64,000 nt of DNA from Spirosoma sp. 48-14. Its GTDB lineage: Bacteria; Bacteroidota; Bacteroidia; Cytophagales; Spirosomataceae. This document shows, in pieces, positions 8,073 to 17,222 of the stretch. The stretch is from assembly GCF_001898575.1 (NCBI RefSeq), contig NZ_MKUD01000070.1, forward strand, positions 62,001-126,000, in the 5' to 3' direction. The stretch's first letter is position 1. Every line of letters begins with the position of its first letter. Below the pieces are notes generated by a model, which worked only from the letters and a program-made list of their open reading frames with translations, was not told the DNA's origin and did no database searches. Made by a program: the position numbers and the translations under genes.

Positions 8073-9584
8073 ATGCAACCATCACCCAGATCCCTGCCGT
8101 TCGACGAGTATGTTACCCATGATGCCACAGCCCTGGCCGAACTTGTCCGAACGGGCGAGGTAACTCCGGCCGAGTTGCTGGAAACGGCCATTGCCCGAGC
8201 CGAGGCTGTCAATCCACAGCTCAATGCCATCGTCACACCCCTGTACGACAAAGGCCGGGCCATGACAAAGGAGTTGCCCGAGACTGGCCCCTTTCAGGGT
8301 GTTCCCTTTTTGCTGAAAGATCTGGAGCTGGAATGGGCCGGAACGCCGATGAAATCAGGTTGTCGGGGCTATCATAACTATGTGTCGACGGTGGATAGTG
8401 AAGTGATTAAACGATTGAAAGCCGCCGGATTAGTTTTCTTTGGTAAAACCAATACGCCTGAATTTGGTCTGACACCCTATACCGAATCGAAGCTGTACGG
8501 CCCTGCCCGAAATCCCTGGAAACTGACGCATTCGCCGGGTGGTTCGAGTGGTGGGTCGGCGGTGGCGGTAGCGTCTGGTATCGTTCCGGCAGCAACGGCA
8601 TCAGATGGGGGCGGTTCCATTCGGATTCCGGCTTCGTGTTGTGGACTATTCGGGCTGAAACCGTCGAAGGGCCGGGTTACGTTGGGGCCTCGTTTTGGTG
8701 AGTTGTGGAACGGAGCGGTGACCGGACTTGCTGTTACCCGTAGTGTGCGGGATAGTGCCCGGCTGCTCGATGCCATTGCGGGACCTATGCCGGGTGATCC
8801 GTATTTTTTGCCTGCCCCTGAGCGCCCCTTTCGGGACGAAGTGGGTCGTGAGCCCGGTAAGTTGCGGATTGCGTTCTCTACCCAGCCCCTGATGCCTGGC
8901 CAAATAGTTGACTCAGAATGCATTCGGGCGGTTCAGGAAACGGTTATACTGCTGGAAAAGCTAGGGCACTCGGTTGACGAAATTCCGTTGCCTTACGAGA
9001 AAACCATCGTCACGGAAGCCTTCTTCGTGAATGTGCTGAGCGAAACAGCCGCTACTCTTCGCGAACTGGGTGAGTATCTGGGGCGCCCGGTTCGGCGTGA
9101 CGATGTCGAACTGAACACCTGGGCGCAGGCCCGACTGGCGGAAGGGTTCTCGGCGGCTGATCTGGCCTATCAGAAACGACGCTGGAATACACTCAACCGC
9201 AGTATGGGGACTCTCCACGAAACCTACGACCTGTTCCTGACACCGACCTTACCCCGCCCGCCTATTGCCATCGGAACATTTCAGAACAAAGCTTCGGAAG
9301 AGCGGCTCCTCAAACTGGTTGACTCGTTGGGTGGCTTAAAATACCTGAAAGGCAGCAAAACGGTCGATGACCTGGCCGAGCGCTCGCTGGGTTATATTTC
9401 CTTTACGGTCATTACCAACATGACGGGCCAGCCATCCATGTCGGTTCCTCTGCATTGGTCGGCAGATGGTTTGCCCATCGGTGTTATGTTTGCCGCCAAA
9501 CTTGGTGACGAAGCCACCTTATTCCGACTGGCCAGCCAGTTAGAGCAGGAACGCCCCTGGTTTATGAAACGCCCGAGTTTATAA
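8073..9584 (+). CDS. Amidase (amidase signature family)
   Basis: The 503-residue enzyme carries the complete Ser-cisSer-Lys catalytic set of the amidase signature family. Lys82 lies in FLLKDLE, the cis-Ser is Ser158 in the glycine/serine loop SPGGSSGGSA, and the nucleophile is Ser182 in DGGGSIRIPAS. The spacings match characterised members. It hydrolyses an amide bond, releasing ammonia or an amine. It is not obviously GatA, since gatB or gatC are absent nearby and full-length alignment features of GatA are not evident. No signal peptide is seen, so it should be cytoplasmic. The gene stands alone and ends at a convergent hairpin. The substrate is unknown. Confidence 0.9.
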   Translation: MQPSPRSLPFDEYVTHDATALAELVRTGEVTPAELLETAIARAEAVNPQLNAIVTPLYDKGRAMTKELPETGPFQGVPFLLKDLELEWAGTPMKSGCRGYHNYVSTVDSEVIKRLKAAGLVFFGKTNTPEFGLTPYTESKLYGPARNPWKLTHSPGGSSGGSAVAVASGIVPAATASDGGGSIRIPASCCGLFGLKPSKGRVTLGPRFGELWNGAVTGLAVTRSVRDSARLLDAIAGPMPGDPYFLPAPERPFRDEVGREPGKLRIAFSTQPLMPGQIVDSECIRAVQETVILLEKLGHSVDEIPLPYEKTIVTEAFFVNVLSETAATLRELGEYLGRPVRRDDVELNTWAQARLAEGFSAADLAYQKRRWNTLNRSMGTLHETYDLFLTPTLPRPPIAIGTFQNKASEERLLKLVDSLGGLKYLKGSKTVDDLAERSLGYISFTVITNMTGQPSMSVPLHWSADGLPIGVMFAAKLGDEATLFRLASQLEQERPWFMKRPSL

Positions 9585-9588
9585 CAAA

Positions 9589-9621
9589 CGGCTCGTCCGC
9601 TATTGTATCGCAGACGAGCCG
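9589..9621. terminator. Convergent hairpin between amidase and lipoprotein genes
   Basis: A 9-bp GC-rich stem (CGGCTCGTC at 9589-9597 with its complement at 9613-9621) begins 4 nt after the amidase stop and faces the end of the minus-strand gene at 9653. It could serve both directions. There is no long U-run. Confidence 0.6.
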
Positions 9622-9652
9622 GGAGCGAATGGGCTTTTGTGTAGTGTGTAGT

Positions 9653-10513
9653 TTACTGACAAGCGTAGGTGTAATCTGTCGTGCTGATGGAAGGGGTTCC
9701 GGCAGCGTTCGGATTTATACCACCTACACCACTTTTATAAAGCATCACTTCCAGTTTTCGTTGAATTTTCCCCTGCTTGTCGTAAGTATAGCTAAACGTT
9801 GATGTAAAGTTTGTGTATAGATTTACATCAAATTGCTGATAATCCTGTGATGATTTAATGAGCAGGTTTCGATTTGGACGACCTTCAAAGAGTTTTTTGG
9901 CTGGCAGATTATCTTTGGTCAGATCGTAGGTGTATACGGTCGTTAGCTTGAAGTTTGGATTCGTAATTTCCTTTTTGATCACATTACCATTATCAATCGT
10001 ATACGTCGTCTTCTGAACGCCCGTCGGGCTGAGTTCCGTCGTTTCGATAAGGTAGCCATTGGCATCGTATTTATAGGTGGTATTACCATTGATAATGGAC
10101 CCGATCAGGCTCTGGCTGTTCAATGAATAGCTGGTCTCTTTGGTAAGGATGCCTCCCGTAAATTCAGATTGCTTAATCGTGGAAACATTATATTCATAGG
10201 TGGTCGCACTATTGGAGCTGTTATACACTATGTTTTCCTGAGAGAGAAGTTTCTGCGAATTATAGGTGTAGGTATGTGTTTCTGTAGGCGCTAAGACAAA
10301 TGTTTGCTTGCCTGCCGGAAGCCCGTACGTAGATCCTTCAAACGTAATCGTTTCGCTGTTAGGTGGGGTTCCAGTCCCTGTGTAATCTTTCTTAATGGTT
10401 TCTTGTACAATCGGACAAGATGGGATCAATTCGGGGAAGCGGTGATCCGTGCAGGAAAAAACGACTGATGCAATGGTTAAACAACTGAGTAATGGGTATA
10501 GCGTGAACTTCAT
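9653..10513 (-). CDS. Lipoprotein with YD-like repeats, unknown function
   Basis: The 286-residue product has a lipoprotein signal with lipobox VVFSC (Cys21). The rest is beta-rich and full of short threonine/tyrosine segments such as TTYEYNVST, TTYKYDANGYLIETTEL and STFSYTYDKQGKIQRKLE. The pattern Y-x-Y-D-x-x-G-x-L/I resembles single units of the YD/RHS repeat, and similar lipoproteins are common in Cytophagales. No catalytic motif is visible. It should sit on the periplasmic face of a membrane or on the cell surface. It is monocistronic, with a convergent hairpin after its stop. Confidence 0.6.
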   Translation of the reverse strand: MKFTLYPLLSCLTIASVVFSCTDHRFPELIPSCPIVQETIKKDYTGTGTPPNSETITFEGSTYGLPAGKQTFVLAPTETHTYTYNSQKLLSQENIVYNSSNSATTYEYNVSTIKQSEFTGGILTKETSYSLNSQSLIGSIINGNTTYKYDANGYLIETTELSPTGVQKTTYTIDNGNVIKKEITNPNFKLTTVYTYDLTKDNLPAKKLFEGRPNRNLLIKSSQDYQQFDVNLYTNFTSTFSYTYDKQGKIQRKLEVMLYKSGVGGINPNAAGTPSISTTDYTYACQ

Positions 10514-10676
10514 AAGTGAAACGTATATAGATAAAAAGTATTTATGCGGTTACTTGTTTAGTAACCCGCAAATGTAAAAAATGAATACTTGAAGATGTAA
10601 TAAATTCTATGCTATGGTTTTATGAAGCTTTAAGATGATGTGCCTTTTGTGACGTTTAAAATAAACAGCCTCAATC

Positions 10677-10787
10677 TTACTCACTATAAGTCAGCTACCT
10701 CCCAAAAAGATCGCTGTTCGCCCGCGATGTAATCGCTGACGAACGGATGTGGGTGATGCGATAGTTTAATAAGTTTACTCACTATAA
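10677..10787. repeat. 13-bp direct repeat spanning the MFS stop codon
   Basis: The 13-mer TTACTCACTATAA occurs at 10677-10689 and 10775-10787. The second copy includes the stop and last codons of the MFS gene. The copy pair may be a scar of a small duplication or recombination, or chance. Confidence 0.5.
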
Positions 10788-12016
10788 TCCAGTTCCTTTC
10801 CATAAGTTTCTTCCATCGTGAAGAGGGACCAGAAGCCTAGTACAAAACAGATCAGGGCGACGATAGCGGCCGATTCGATGACGCCCAGCGACGGCTTCAT
10901 AGCCTGATAGGCCGGAATGCTTAGAAGGGTGGTAGCCCGGACATTGTTGGCTACTGAGGTCGTAGCGGTAGCACGGAGGTTGGTGCCAAAACTCTCCGCT
11001 GTAATGGTCAGGAACATGGCGATGTAGCCGATGCTGAAGCCCATCAGTAAGTAGCTATTGTAAAAGAGGCTGGTCGATTTTATCCCGCCGAACAGATAAA
11101 TACCGACCAGAATAAGGGCTAGCCCCATCATCCAACCAATGGCACTCCGGCGAGCCTGTAACCATTGGCTCAGTATTCCACTGAATAAATCACCCGCCAC
11201 CGTACCGACATACATAAGCATCAGACAACGACCTGGCTGGATCGCTTCGGCAATGCCCAACGCCTTCCCAAACTCGTTGCCGAACGTAGCCAGAATACCA
11301 ATGACAAAATAAGTTGGAACGGCAATGCCCATGCAGCGCAGATAACGAAGCGTCGAGGTTCTGGTTCGAAACAACGCCCAGAAATTTCCTCGTGAGACAC
11401 CTGTTTCCTGCGTCCGTTTGAACATACCCGATTCCAGCACGCTCACCCGCATGAGTAGTAGGCCTAGCCCCAGTCCACCACCAACAAAATAGGTTGTGCG
11501 CCAGTCGAACAGGGTAACGGTGAAATACGCAACGACAGCCCCGAGTAAACCGACACTGGCTACCAGTGATGAGCCATAACCGCGCAGATGCGGTGGCAGA
11601 ATCTCACTGACGAGCGTAATACCTGCTCCCAGTTCACCCGCCAGACCCAGCCCCGCTATCAACCGCAGGATAGCATAGAGTTGAGGGTCATGAACAAAAC
11701 CACAGGCAATATTCGCTAACGAATAGGTAATAATACTGCCAAACAGAACTGACAACCGCCCCCGTTTATCGCCCAGAATACCCCAGACAATGCCACCGAT
11801 TAATAGCCCTGCCTGCTGATAATTCAGAATTTTGCCGCCAATAATGGAGATGTCAGCCTCCGACAGGCCAATATCTTTCAGGCTCGGAACCCGCACGATG
11901 TTGAACAGCAGCAAATCATAAACATCGACAAAGTAACCCAGGGCGGCTACAATAACGGGCAATGCAAAAAGTGGACGTAATGAGTTTGACGGTGATACGG
12001 TAGCAGTTGGCGACAT
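10775..12016 (-). CDS. Major facilitator superfamily transporter
   Basis: The 413-residue protein has about twelve hydrophobic segments typical of MFS carriers. The loop-2 signature is visible as GILGDKRGRLSVL, and the TM4-5 region RLIAGLGLAGELGAGITLVSE resembles metabolite:proton symporters and sugar/organic acid carriers. I chose the ATG at 12016 (MSPTATVSP) because the alternative 36 nt upstream falls at the edge of a long inverted repeat and adds residues outside the usual N-terminus. The substrate cannot be told. The gene is alone, with the hairpin at 12051-12145 upstream. Confidence 0.85.
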   Translation of the reverse strand: MSPTATVSPSNSLRPLFALPVIVAALGYFVDVYDLLLFNIVRVPSLKDIGLSEADISIIGGKILNYQQAGLLIGGIVWGILGDKRGRLSVLFGSIITYSLANIACGFVHDPQLYAILRLIAGLGLAGELGAGITLVSEILPPHLRGYGSSLVASVGLLGAVVAYFTVTLFDWRTTYFVGGGLGLGLLLMRVSVLESGMFKRTQETGVSRGNFWALFRTRTSTLRYLRCMGIAVPTYFVIGILATFGNEFGKALGIAEAIQPGRCLMLMYVGTVAGDLFSGILSQWLQARRSAIGWMMGLALILVGIYLFGGIKSTSLFYNSYLLMGFSIGYIAMFLTITAESFGTNLRATATTSVANNVRATTLLSIPAYQAMKPSLGVIESAAIVALICFVLGFWSLFTMEETYGKELDYSE

Positions 12017-12050
12017 AAGAGGTAAGGAATAATAAGGTCGAATGTACGGC

Positions 12051-12145
12051 AAAAAATAGAACGCAGATGGTTAGGCCGATTATGATTCGCACAGATTTTT
12101 TGCGCGTAAATCATAATCAGCCTAACCATCTGCGTTCTATTTTTT
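12051..12145. repeat. 37-bp near-perfect inverted repeat
   Basis: Arms 12051-12087 and 12109-12145 pair over 37 bp with one mismatch around a 21-nt loop. This is the longest stem in the window. It lies between the minus-strand MFS start (12016) and the end of the gene at 12314. Terminal runs of six A and six T give either strand a U-run at the foot of the stem, so it could terminate in both directions. Confidence 0.85.
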
Positions 12146-12313
12146 AAATCAAAAACTTTCGCAGGTTATAAACGAAGCATCCAGCTTTATGTATCTTCAA
12201 TATAGCTATTAGTCGTATTACGCGTAATTCGCCTGTATTGCCTTTTAGGCGCGGTTGCCATGCACACCGTATTCCCGATTTGGACTTTAACCGAACGCCC
12301 TGATTATACGGCT

Positions 12314-12775
12314 TTATTGAATGACAAACGAATAGCTTATTCCTGGGGTCGGATTTATTTTTACATCGTGGTCTTTCGCTAGTAGAGCAATGCCGCCAAT
12401 TCGCAGGTTTAGCCCTTTCCAGACCATCCAGCGAAACCCGGCTTCAAGGCCCATTGCATTTTGTTCATTGTAGTCAAGGTTTGTACCGCGCAAATACGAA
12501 ATACCTGCGTAAAACGAAGACGGATTTTCTTTTCTGCCAACGGGTAAAAACCAGGTCGTTAAGCCAACCTTCATAAATTTTGTGGTAACGCCTGGTTCCA
12601 GCGCTGTGATGTAGTATCCTGCATGTACTGACACTTGCTGATGACGGTATTCCAGCCCGATCGACGGATTGCGAAAGCCATTCAGGCTAATTTCCTGTTT
12701 AGGAAAACGACTTTGCGAAAAAGTAGTAGTTGATACAAGCACTAGAAGAGCGACGATTGACCGTTTGATTTGCAT
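12314..12775 (-). CDS. Small outer-membrane-protein-like protein
   Basis: The 153-residue product has a signal peptide (MQIKRSIVALLVLVSTTTFSQ) and a beta-rich mature part with alternating aromatic and polar residues (GLEYRHQQVSVHAGYYI, GLTTWFLPVG, FYAGISYLRG, GISYSFVIQ) ending in an aromatic-containing strand. This suggests a small six- to eight-stranded barrel. I chose the internal ATG at 12775 since the 10 codons upstream are not signal-like. No family is recognised. A Crp-like regulator is encoded just upstream on the same strand and may control it (inference). Confidence 0.65.
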   Translation of the reverse strand: MQIKRSIVALLVLVSTTTFSQSRFPKQEISLNGFRNPSIGLEYRHQQVSVHAGYYITALEPGVTTKFMKVGLTTWFLPVGRKENPSSFYAGISYLRGTNLDYNEQNAMGLEAGFRWMVWKGLNLRIGGIALLAKDHDVKINPTPGISYSFVIQ

Positions 12776-12855
12776 GAGATTATTCGTTTTCGATTGACGA
12801 TGCAAAGGTCAGTCGCTTAAAAATGAGGCTACTAGACAAATGTCCAAAAAGAAGA

Positions 12856-12884
12856 AGCGGTAACTTTCCGATGAAATTACCGCT
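12856..12884 (-). terminator. 8-bp hairpin after the Crp-like gene
   Basis: AGCGGTAA at 12856-12863 pairs with TTACCGCT at 12877-12884, 41 nt after the stop of the minus-strand regulator. It is a modest candidate terminator. Confidence 0.4.
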
Positions 12885-12925
12885 CCCTTGAGGCCAGAAG
12901 AAATTGTATTCGGGTAGATTGATTG

Positions 12926-13489
12926 TTATCGAATAGTACTACGGATGCGGCTCAGGTGCCGGGGAGTTACGCCTAAAATCGAGGCCAGGTACTGTAGAGG
13001 AATTTGCTGTAAAAGGAAGGGCTCTTCCCGGAGCATTTTCTCATAGCGTTGTTCAGCGGTCAATACGATCAGGTCAATTCGGCTGGCATCGATACCGCAG
13101 ATGGTGCTTTCCAGAAGCTTAATATAAAAATCCTTGAACTGCGGAACTTCGCTGATCAATGCCTGTAGGTTGGGTTTACTAATCAGGCTGATACTGCCAT
13201 CGGTTAATGCCCTGATGTTTTCGAGAGCGGGCGTTTCGCTGACGAAGCTTAAAACAGAAGCCAGAAACGTATTTTCAATGGAAATGTAGGTTGTTTTCTC
13301 TTCCCCATCCTTAAGCACGTAGTACTGGAACATACCGCTTTCCACAAAGCCAATATGCCGGCTTGTTTTACCAAACTGAACAACGAAGTCGTTCTTTTTG
13401 AACGTCCGACATTGTAACGAAGCCAGAATTTTCTCCAGATCAGGTCCCGCAAAGCCTATACGCTCGAAATATCGTTTTAGTTTTTCCAT
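12926..13489 (-). CDS. Crp/Fnr-family transcriptional regulator
   Basis: The 187-residue protein has a cyclic-nucleotide-binding-like beta-roll (about 20-120; FVVQFGKTSRHIGFVESGMFQYYV) and a C-terminal winged helix whose recognition part is LQYLASILGVTPRHLSRIRS (about 164-183). The effector pocket lacks the standard RxxxR-E cAMP residues, as is usual for this large Bacteroidota group, so the ligand is unknown. It contains no Fe-S cysteine cluster. It is likely a local regulator; the neighbouring small outer-membrane-like gene or the downstream genes are possible targets. Confidence 0.88.
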   Translation of the reverse strand: MEKLKRYFERIGFAGPDLEKILASLQCRTFKKNDFVVQFGKTSRHIGFVESGMFQYYVLKDGEEKTTYISIENTFLASVLSFVSETPALENIRALTDGSISLISKPNLQALISEVPQFKDFYIKLLESTICGIDASRIDLIVLTAEQRYEKMLREEPFLLQQIPLQYLASILGVTPRHLSRIRSTIR

Positions 13490-13571
13490 CGTGGAGGGCC
13501 GGGGGAATTATCTAAAATCAGCGATCAAAACAAAAGTAGGAAGAAGTTTAAGCTGTTGATTGATAATCGGT

Positions 13572-13664
13572 TTGGCCTTTTTGGACGATCGTGTCAATTC
13601 AAAAAGGCCAAAAACAAAAACCAGATGCCTTTTCTGTTTGAAGAAAGACATCTGGTTTTTGTTT
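13572..13664. terminator. Tandem hairpins after the sodium:solute symporter
   Basis: Two adjacent stems occur: a 12-bp one (13572-13583 with 13600-13611) and a perfect 16-bp one (13612-13627 with 13649-13664). The latter starts 14 nt after the minus-strand symporter stop and has A/T-rich feet, so it can act as a terminator on either strand. The Crp-like gene begins beyond the first stem on the same strand. Confidence 0.75.
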
Positions 13665-13678
13665 ATTATGTTGGGTAA

Positions 13679-15376
13679 TTACCAGAAACGAACGTATAGT
13701 ACTGTCAAAATCAGCATAATAACCGTAATCATCGCTGTGACCGTGGGTGGCAGACGGAACATGCTGGTATCGATCTTGAACGCTTTCGGATTCACCGCCG
13801 GACCAGCCAGGCTAATCAGTACCATAGCCAGGATGGTGAAGAAAAACGCCCAACCCATTGCTACCAGGAACGGAATCTCGTATACGCCATCCGCATTTTT
13901 GAAGGCCGTATACAGGATCGTTTCGTGACCAAACCACTCAGGAGCAAAGTTGTTGAACAACGTGGTTAGCGCAAAGCCGAGCAGAATACCGGCCACTGCA
14001 GCCGCGCCCGTAGTACGCTTCCAGAAGAAGCCCAGCAGGAACACCGCAAAAATACCGGGGCTGAGGTAGCCTGTATACTTCTGAATGAACGTAAAACCAC
14101 CCTCACGACCGATACCCAGTGCATCTTTCCAGGTCAACGCAATAGACAGCAGCATGGCGATCAGAATGGTAACTCGTCCGGCCCAGACCAACTGCTTTTC
14201 GCTGGCGTCCTTCTTGATGTATTTGTGGTAGATGTCGAGCGTGAAAATCGTCGAAATCGAGTTGGCTTTACCCGCCAGCGACGCTACAATGGCGGCCGTC
14301 AGTGCGGCCATCGACAACCCTTTAAGACCGTTGGGCAGGAACGACAGAATAGCCGAATACGCGTTGTCGGCCAGGAGTTTACCACCAGGAGCCATTTCGC
14401 TCTGGAGGCTACCGTTTTTATACAGTACGTAAGCCGCAATACCCGGTAGCATCACGATCAGCGGCATAAACAGCTTGATCATGGCTGCAAACAGGATACC
14501 CGTACGAGCAGTTTTCAGGTCGGCGCCAAGCGCACGCTGCGTAATGTACTGGTTACAACCCCAGTAGTTCAGGTTCACAATCCATTGACCTGCAAAGTAC
14601 ATCGTAATACCCGGTACAGTCAGGTATTTATTTACTTCGACCTGTGATGTATTCGGCCCCGGCTTTTCAAAAATTAGGTGGAAATGGTCGTCGGCATCTT
14701 TCATCATGGCTGAGAAACCGGCCACTACATCGTTGCCCAGCCCAAACTTCTGGCTCACCAGCGTTAAGGCAATGTAGCTCGTTACCAGACCGCCAATCAC
14801 CAGTACGACTACCTGAAACACGTCGGTATACCCAATCACTTTCATACCACCCAGCGTAATGATCAGCGCGAAGATGCTGAGACCAATAACGATTGGATGG
14901 AACGACGAGGGCCCTACCAGGCTACTGATGGCCAGAGCACCGAGAAACAAAATAGAGGTCAGGTTGACGAACACATACAGAAACAGCCAGAAAATAGCCA
15001 TGATAAGGCTGACCGTTTCGTTATACCGCGTTTTCAGAAACTGCGGCATGGTATAAATGTGATTTTTGAGGTAGATAGGCATAAACCACACCGCCACGAT
15101 GATCAGGGCCACAGCGGCCAGCCACTCATAAGCAGCCACAGCTACCCCAAACGTAAACCCATTGCCCGACATGCCGATAAACTGCTCAGCCGAGATGTTG
15201 GAAGCGATCAGCGAAGCCCCGATGGCCCACCAGGTCAGTGACCCTTCAGCCAGGAAAAAATCTTTGGTATCGAGTTTAGTTTTCTGTTTTTGTTTGTAAA
15301 TCCAGTATCCGTAGGAGGAAACACCGATAAAATACAGTAAGAAAATTATGTAATCTGTCTGGTTAAGCTGGTTCAT
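13679..15376 (-). CDS. Sodium:solute symporter (SSS/SGLT family)
   Basis: The 565-residue protein has about fourteen hydrophobic segments and the family features of sodium-coupled sugar symporters. These are an N-terminal DYIIFLLYFIGVSSYG, the TM1-2 region ASLIASNISAEQFIGMSG with the conserved small-residue break, and the later GLSMAALTAAIVASLAGKANSISTIF serine-rich helix that holds the sodium site. It is closest in style to vSGLT-like carriers. It would import a sugar or other polar solute with sodium through the inner membrane. The gene is alone; an inverted repeat upstream could be an operator. Confidence 0.9.
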   Translation of the reverse strand: MNQLNQTDYIIFLLYFIGVSSYGYWIYKQKQKTKLDTKDFFLAEGSLTWWAIGASLIASNISAEQFIGMSGNGFTFGVAVAAYEWLAAVALIIVAVWFMPIYLKNHIYTMPQFLKTRYNETVSLIMAIFWLFLYVFVNLTSILFLGALAISSLVGPSSFHPIVIGLSIFALIITLGGMKVIGYTDVFQVVVLVIGGLVTSYIALTLVSQKFGLGNDVVAGFSAMMKDADDHFHLIFEKPGPNTSQVEVNKYLTVPGITMYFAGQWIVNLNYWGCNQYITQRALGADLKTARTGILFAAMIKLFMPLIVMLPGIAAYVLYKNGSLQSEMAPGGKLLADNAYSAILSFLPNGLKGLSMAALTAAIVASLAGKANSISTIFTLDIYHKYIKKDASEKQLVWAGRVTILIAMLLSIALTWKDALGIGREGGFTFIQKYTGYLSPGIFAVFLLGFFWKRTTGAAAVAGILLGFALTTLFNNFAPEWFGHETILYTAFKNADGVYEIPFLVAMGWAFFFTILAMVLISLAGPAVNPKAFKIDTSMFRLPPTVTAMITVIMLILTVLYVRFW

Positions 15377-15430
15377 TGTAACAGCGCGATAAGTTGGTTT
15401 TGGGAATTAGCGTGTAAAAAAAAGATTATT

Positions 15431-15480
15431 TCTCTAAATAGGACTACTTTATGTTAAAATCATTTAGAGATTGGCCAATC
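15431..15480. promoter_or_regulatory. Inverted repeat and palindrome upstream of the symporter
   Basis: TCTCTAAAT (15431-15439) and its complement (15462-15470) are separated by 22 nt, and a 12-nt palindrome GATTGGCCAATC overlaps at 15469-15480. They lie 55-104 nt upstream of the symporter start codon. The layout suggests an operator, but the same region also precedes the BrkB-gene hairpin, so the reading is tentative. Confidence 0.4.
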
Positions 15481-15495
15481 CAATACCATATTTTC

Positions 15496-15564
15496 AGTTT
15501 TTGGTTTGAGGTTTGACTGCGCCTGATAGCAGGCGTACCAGTACCAAACCTCAAACCAAAAACT
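15496..15564. terminator. Perfect 20-bp hairpin starting in the BrkB stop codon
   Basis: Arms 15496-15515 and 15545-15564 are exact complements; the loop contains a further CGCCTG/CAGGCG mini-stem. The stem starts inside the stop codon (15563-15565) of the minus-strand BrkB-type gene. Runs of five T/A occur within the arms but no U-tract follows. Confidence 0.8.
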
Positions 15565-16528
15565 ACTGCTTCGCCTGTTCCACTTTTTTTTCGATCGGAA
15601 TTTCGGATACGTCCCGCTCCCGTTCGGTTTGTTCGACATACACAGCATAATCGGCCGGTTCGATGCGGATGCCGAAATGATTGGCGTACGCTTGTGTGAA
15701 CTCAGCTCCGAAATACAGGATGGCAGCCGTGTAGTAAATCCAGGTCAGGATAACGATCAGTGACCCAGCCGCTCCGTAGGTCGAACTGGTGCTGGTGGTT
15801 TCGATGTAGAGGCCAATCAGGTAACGACCCAGCATAAACAGCAATGCCGTAAATACAGCCCCCAGTCGCACATCCTTCCAGGCGATCTTTGCATCGGGTA
15901 GCACCTTGAAAATAATGCCGAATAAAATCGTAATGATAGATGTACTGAGCAGGAAATTAAACGCCATGACAATGTACACGCCCAGGCCCGGTAGTAAACG
16001 GGTCAGCTGATTGCTCAACGCCAGCACCAGCCCGTTGATGACCAGCGATACCAGCAGTAGAAACCCCAGGCTCACCACCAGCGATGACGACAGGAGCCGA
16101 TCTTTGATCAGTTTTAACCAGCCGCGTTTAGGTTTAGCCTTCACCCGCCAGATCAGGTTAACCGAATCCTGAATCTCAATGAAAATACTGGTGGCGCCAA
16201 TCACCAGCGTAATAATTCCAATGGCCAGCGCTGTATTGGTTTTGCCCGACAGCCCCACGCTTTTAATCATGTCCTGGATCTGCTTGGCGGCTTCGTTGCC
16301 GACCAGCCCGTTGAGCTGACCAAAAATTTGCCCACGAATGGCTTCTTCACCCAAAAAAATACTGGTCAGCGACATGATCAGTACCAGCAGGGGAGCCAGC
16401 GAAAAAACAGTATAATAAGCCAGGGCTGCACTCAGTTTCAAACAACGATCGTCCAGAAAGCCGTTGAACGAATCGCGGAGTACAATCCAGGCATCTGAAA
16501 AGAAGTGATTCACCCGTTTCGTTGCCAT
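15563..16528 (-). CDS. YihY/BrkB-family inner membrane protein
   Basis: The 321-residue protein has the YihY/virulence factor BrkB pattern. It starts with a soluble amphipathic region (RDSFNGFLDDRCLKLSAALAYYTVFSLAPLLVL), and about six transmembrane helices follow. The conserved late segment is YGAAGSLIVILTWIYYTAAILYFGAEFTQAY. The once-proposed RNase BN role of the family is not accepted; a transport or envelope role is likely. A charged cytoplasmic tail ends in VEQAKQ. It stands between unrelated genes and ends directly in a long hairpin. Confidence 0.9.
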   Translation of the reverse strand: MATKRVNHFFSDAWIVLRDSFNGFLDDRCLKLSAALAYYTVFSLAPLLVLIMSLTSIFLGEEAIRGQIFGQLNGLVGNEAAKQIQDMIKSVGLSGKTNTALAIGIITLVIGATSIFIEIQDSVNLIWRVKAKPKRGWLKLIKDRLLSSSLVVSLGFLLLVSLVINGLVLALSNQLTRLLPGLGVYIVMAFNFLLSTSIITILFGIIFKVLPDAKIAWKDVRLGAVFTALLFMLGRYLIGLYIETTSTSSTYGAAGSLIVILTWIYYTAAILYFGAEFTQAYANHFGIRIEPADYAVYVEQTERERDVSEIPIEKKVEQAKQ

Positions 16529-16720
16529 ACGATTGCTGTTTCTTATAATCGGTTTTGGTCATGCATTGACCAATGGTATATTCTTAATACGTACCGAAAT
16601 AACTTGAATACAGCCAGGTTGTTGGCAAACAACCGCGTTTTCTAGGCAAAACTGTTGACTAATTTGGAGGAAGGTTAATGAATGCGTGCAAATCGGATGG
16701 CAAACGCCCCGATCGAGTAG

Positions 16721-17221
16721 TCAGGATTTGTTGCTGCCAAATGAAGCCAGCCAGCCAATAACGCTACCTAAAACCACCAGAGCGCCCAGCACAATAAGCA
16801 TCCATTTAAAAATGGTCAGAAATGGCCATTTGGCAATGAAACAAATGGCAGCAATAAAACCGATAATGACCAACATGCTGATGCCCAGTCCAATAAACAG
16901 CATATAGGCAGAGCCAATCCCTGAATCGCGGCTGTCGTTGTATACGGCAGCTTCGCACAGGAAATTGACCACCAGGAAAATCCCGACCAGGCTGGCTAGT
17001 CCAACCCGAAAGAGCCACCACCATTGTCCACCCGGAAGCCAGTACAGTGTAGCGAATGCGAGCAGCACGCCCAGGCCCGGTAAAAACCAGCCTGCATTGA
17101 GTAGTTTGTCGTGATCGTTTGGCGGCAGCGGTTGGCTGAATGAAATCAATAACCCGGTGATTGCTAATAAACCTACCCAAACGAGTTCAGGCCCTAGCAA
17201 AAAGGGGAGCAAACGGTTCAT
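16721..17221 (-). CDS. Small integral membrane protein, unknown function
   Basis: The 166-residue product has about five hydrophobic segments (for example LGPELVWVGLLAITGLLISF, FLPGLGVLLAFATLYWL, AYMLFIGLGISMLVIIGFIAAICFI, WMLIVLGALVVLGSVIGWL). I recognise no family. It begins 1 nt after the stop of the DUF4468 gene, so the two are co-transcribed and may act together at the inner membrane. Confidence 0.7.
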   Translation of the reverse strand: MNRLLPFLLGPELVWVGLLAITGLLISFSQPLPPNDHDKLLNAGWFLPGLGVLLAFATLYWLPGGQWWWLFRVGLASLVGIFLVVNFLCEAAVYNDSRDSGIGSAYMLFIGLGISMLVIIGFIAAICFIAKWPFLTIFKWMLIVLGALVVLGSVIGWLASFGSNKS

Positions 17222-17222
17222 A

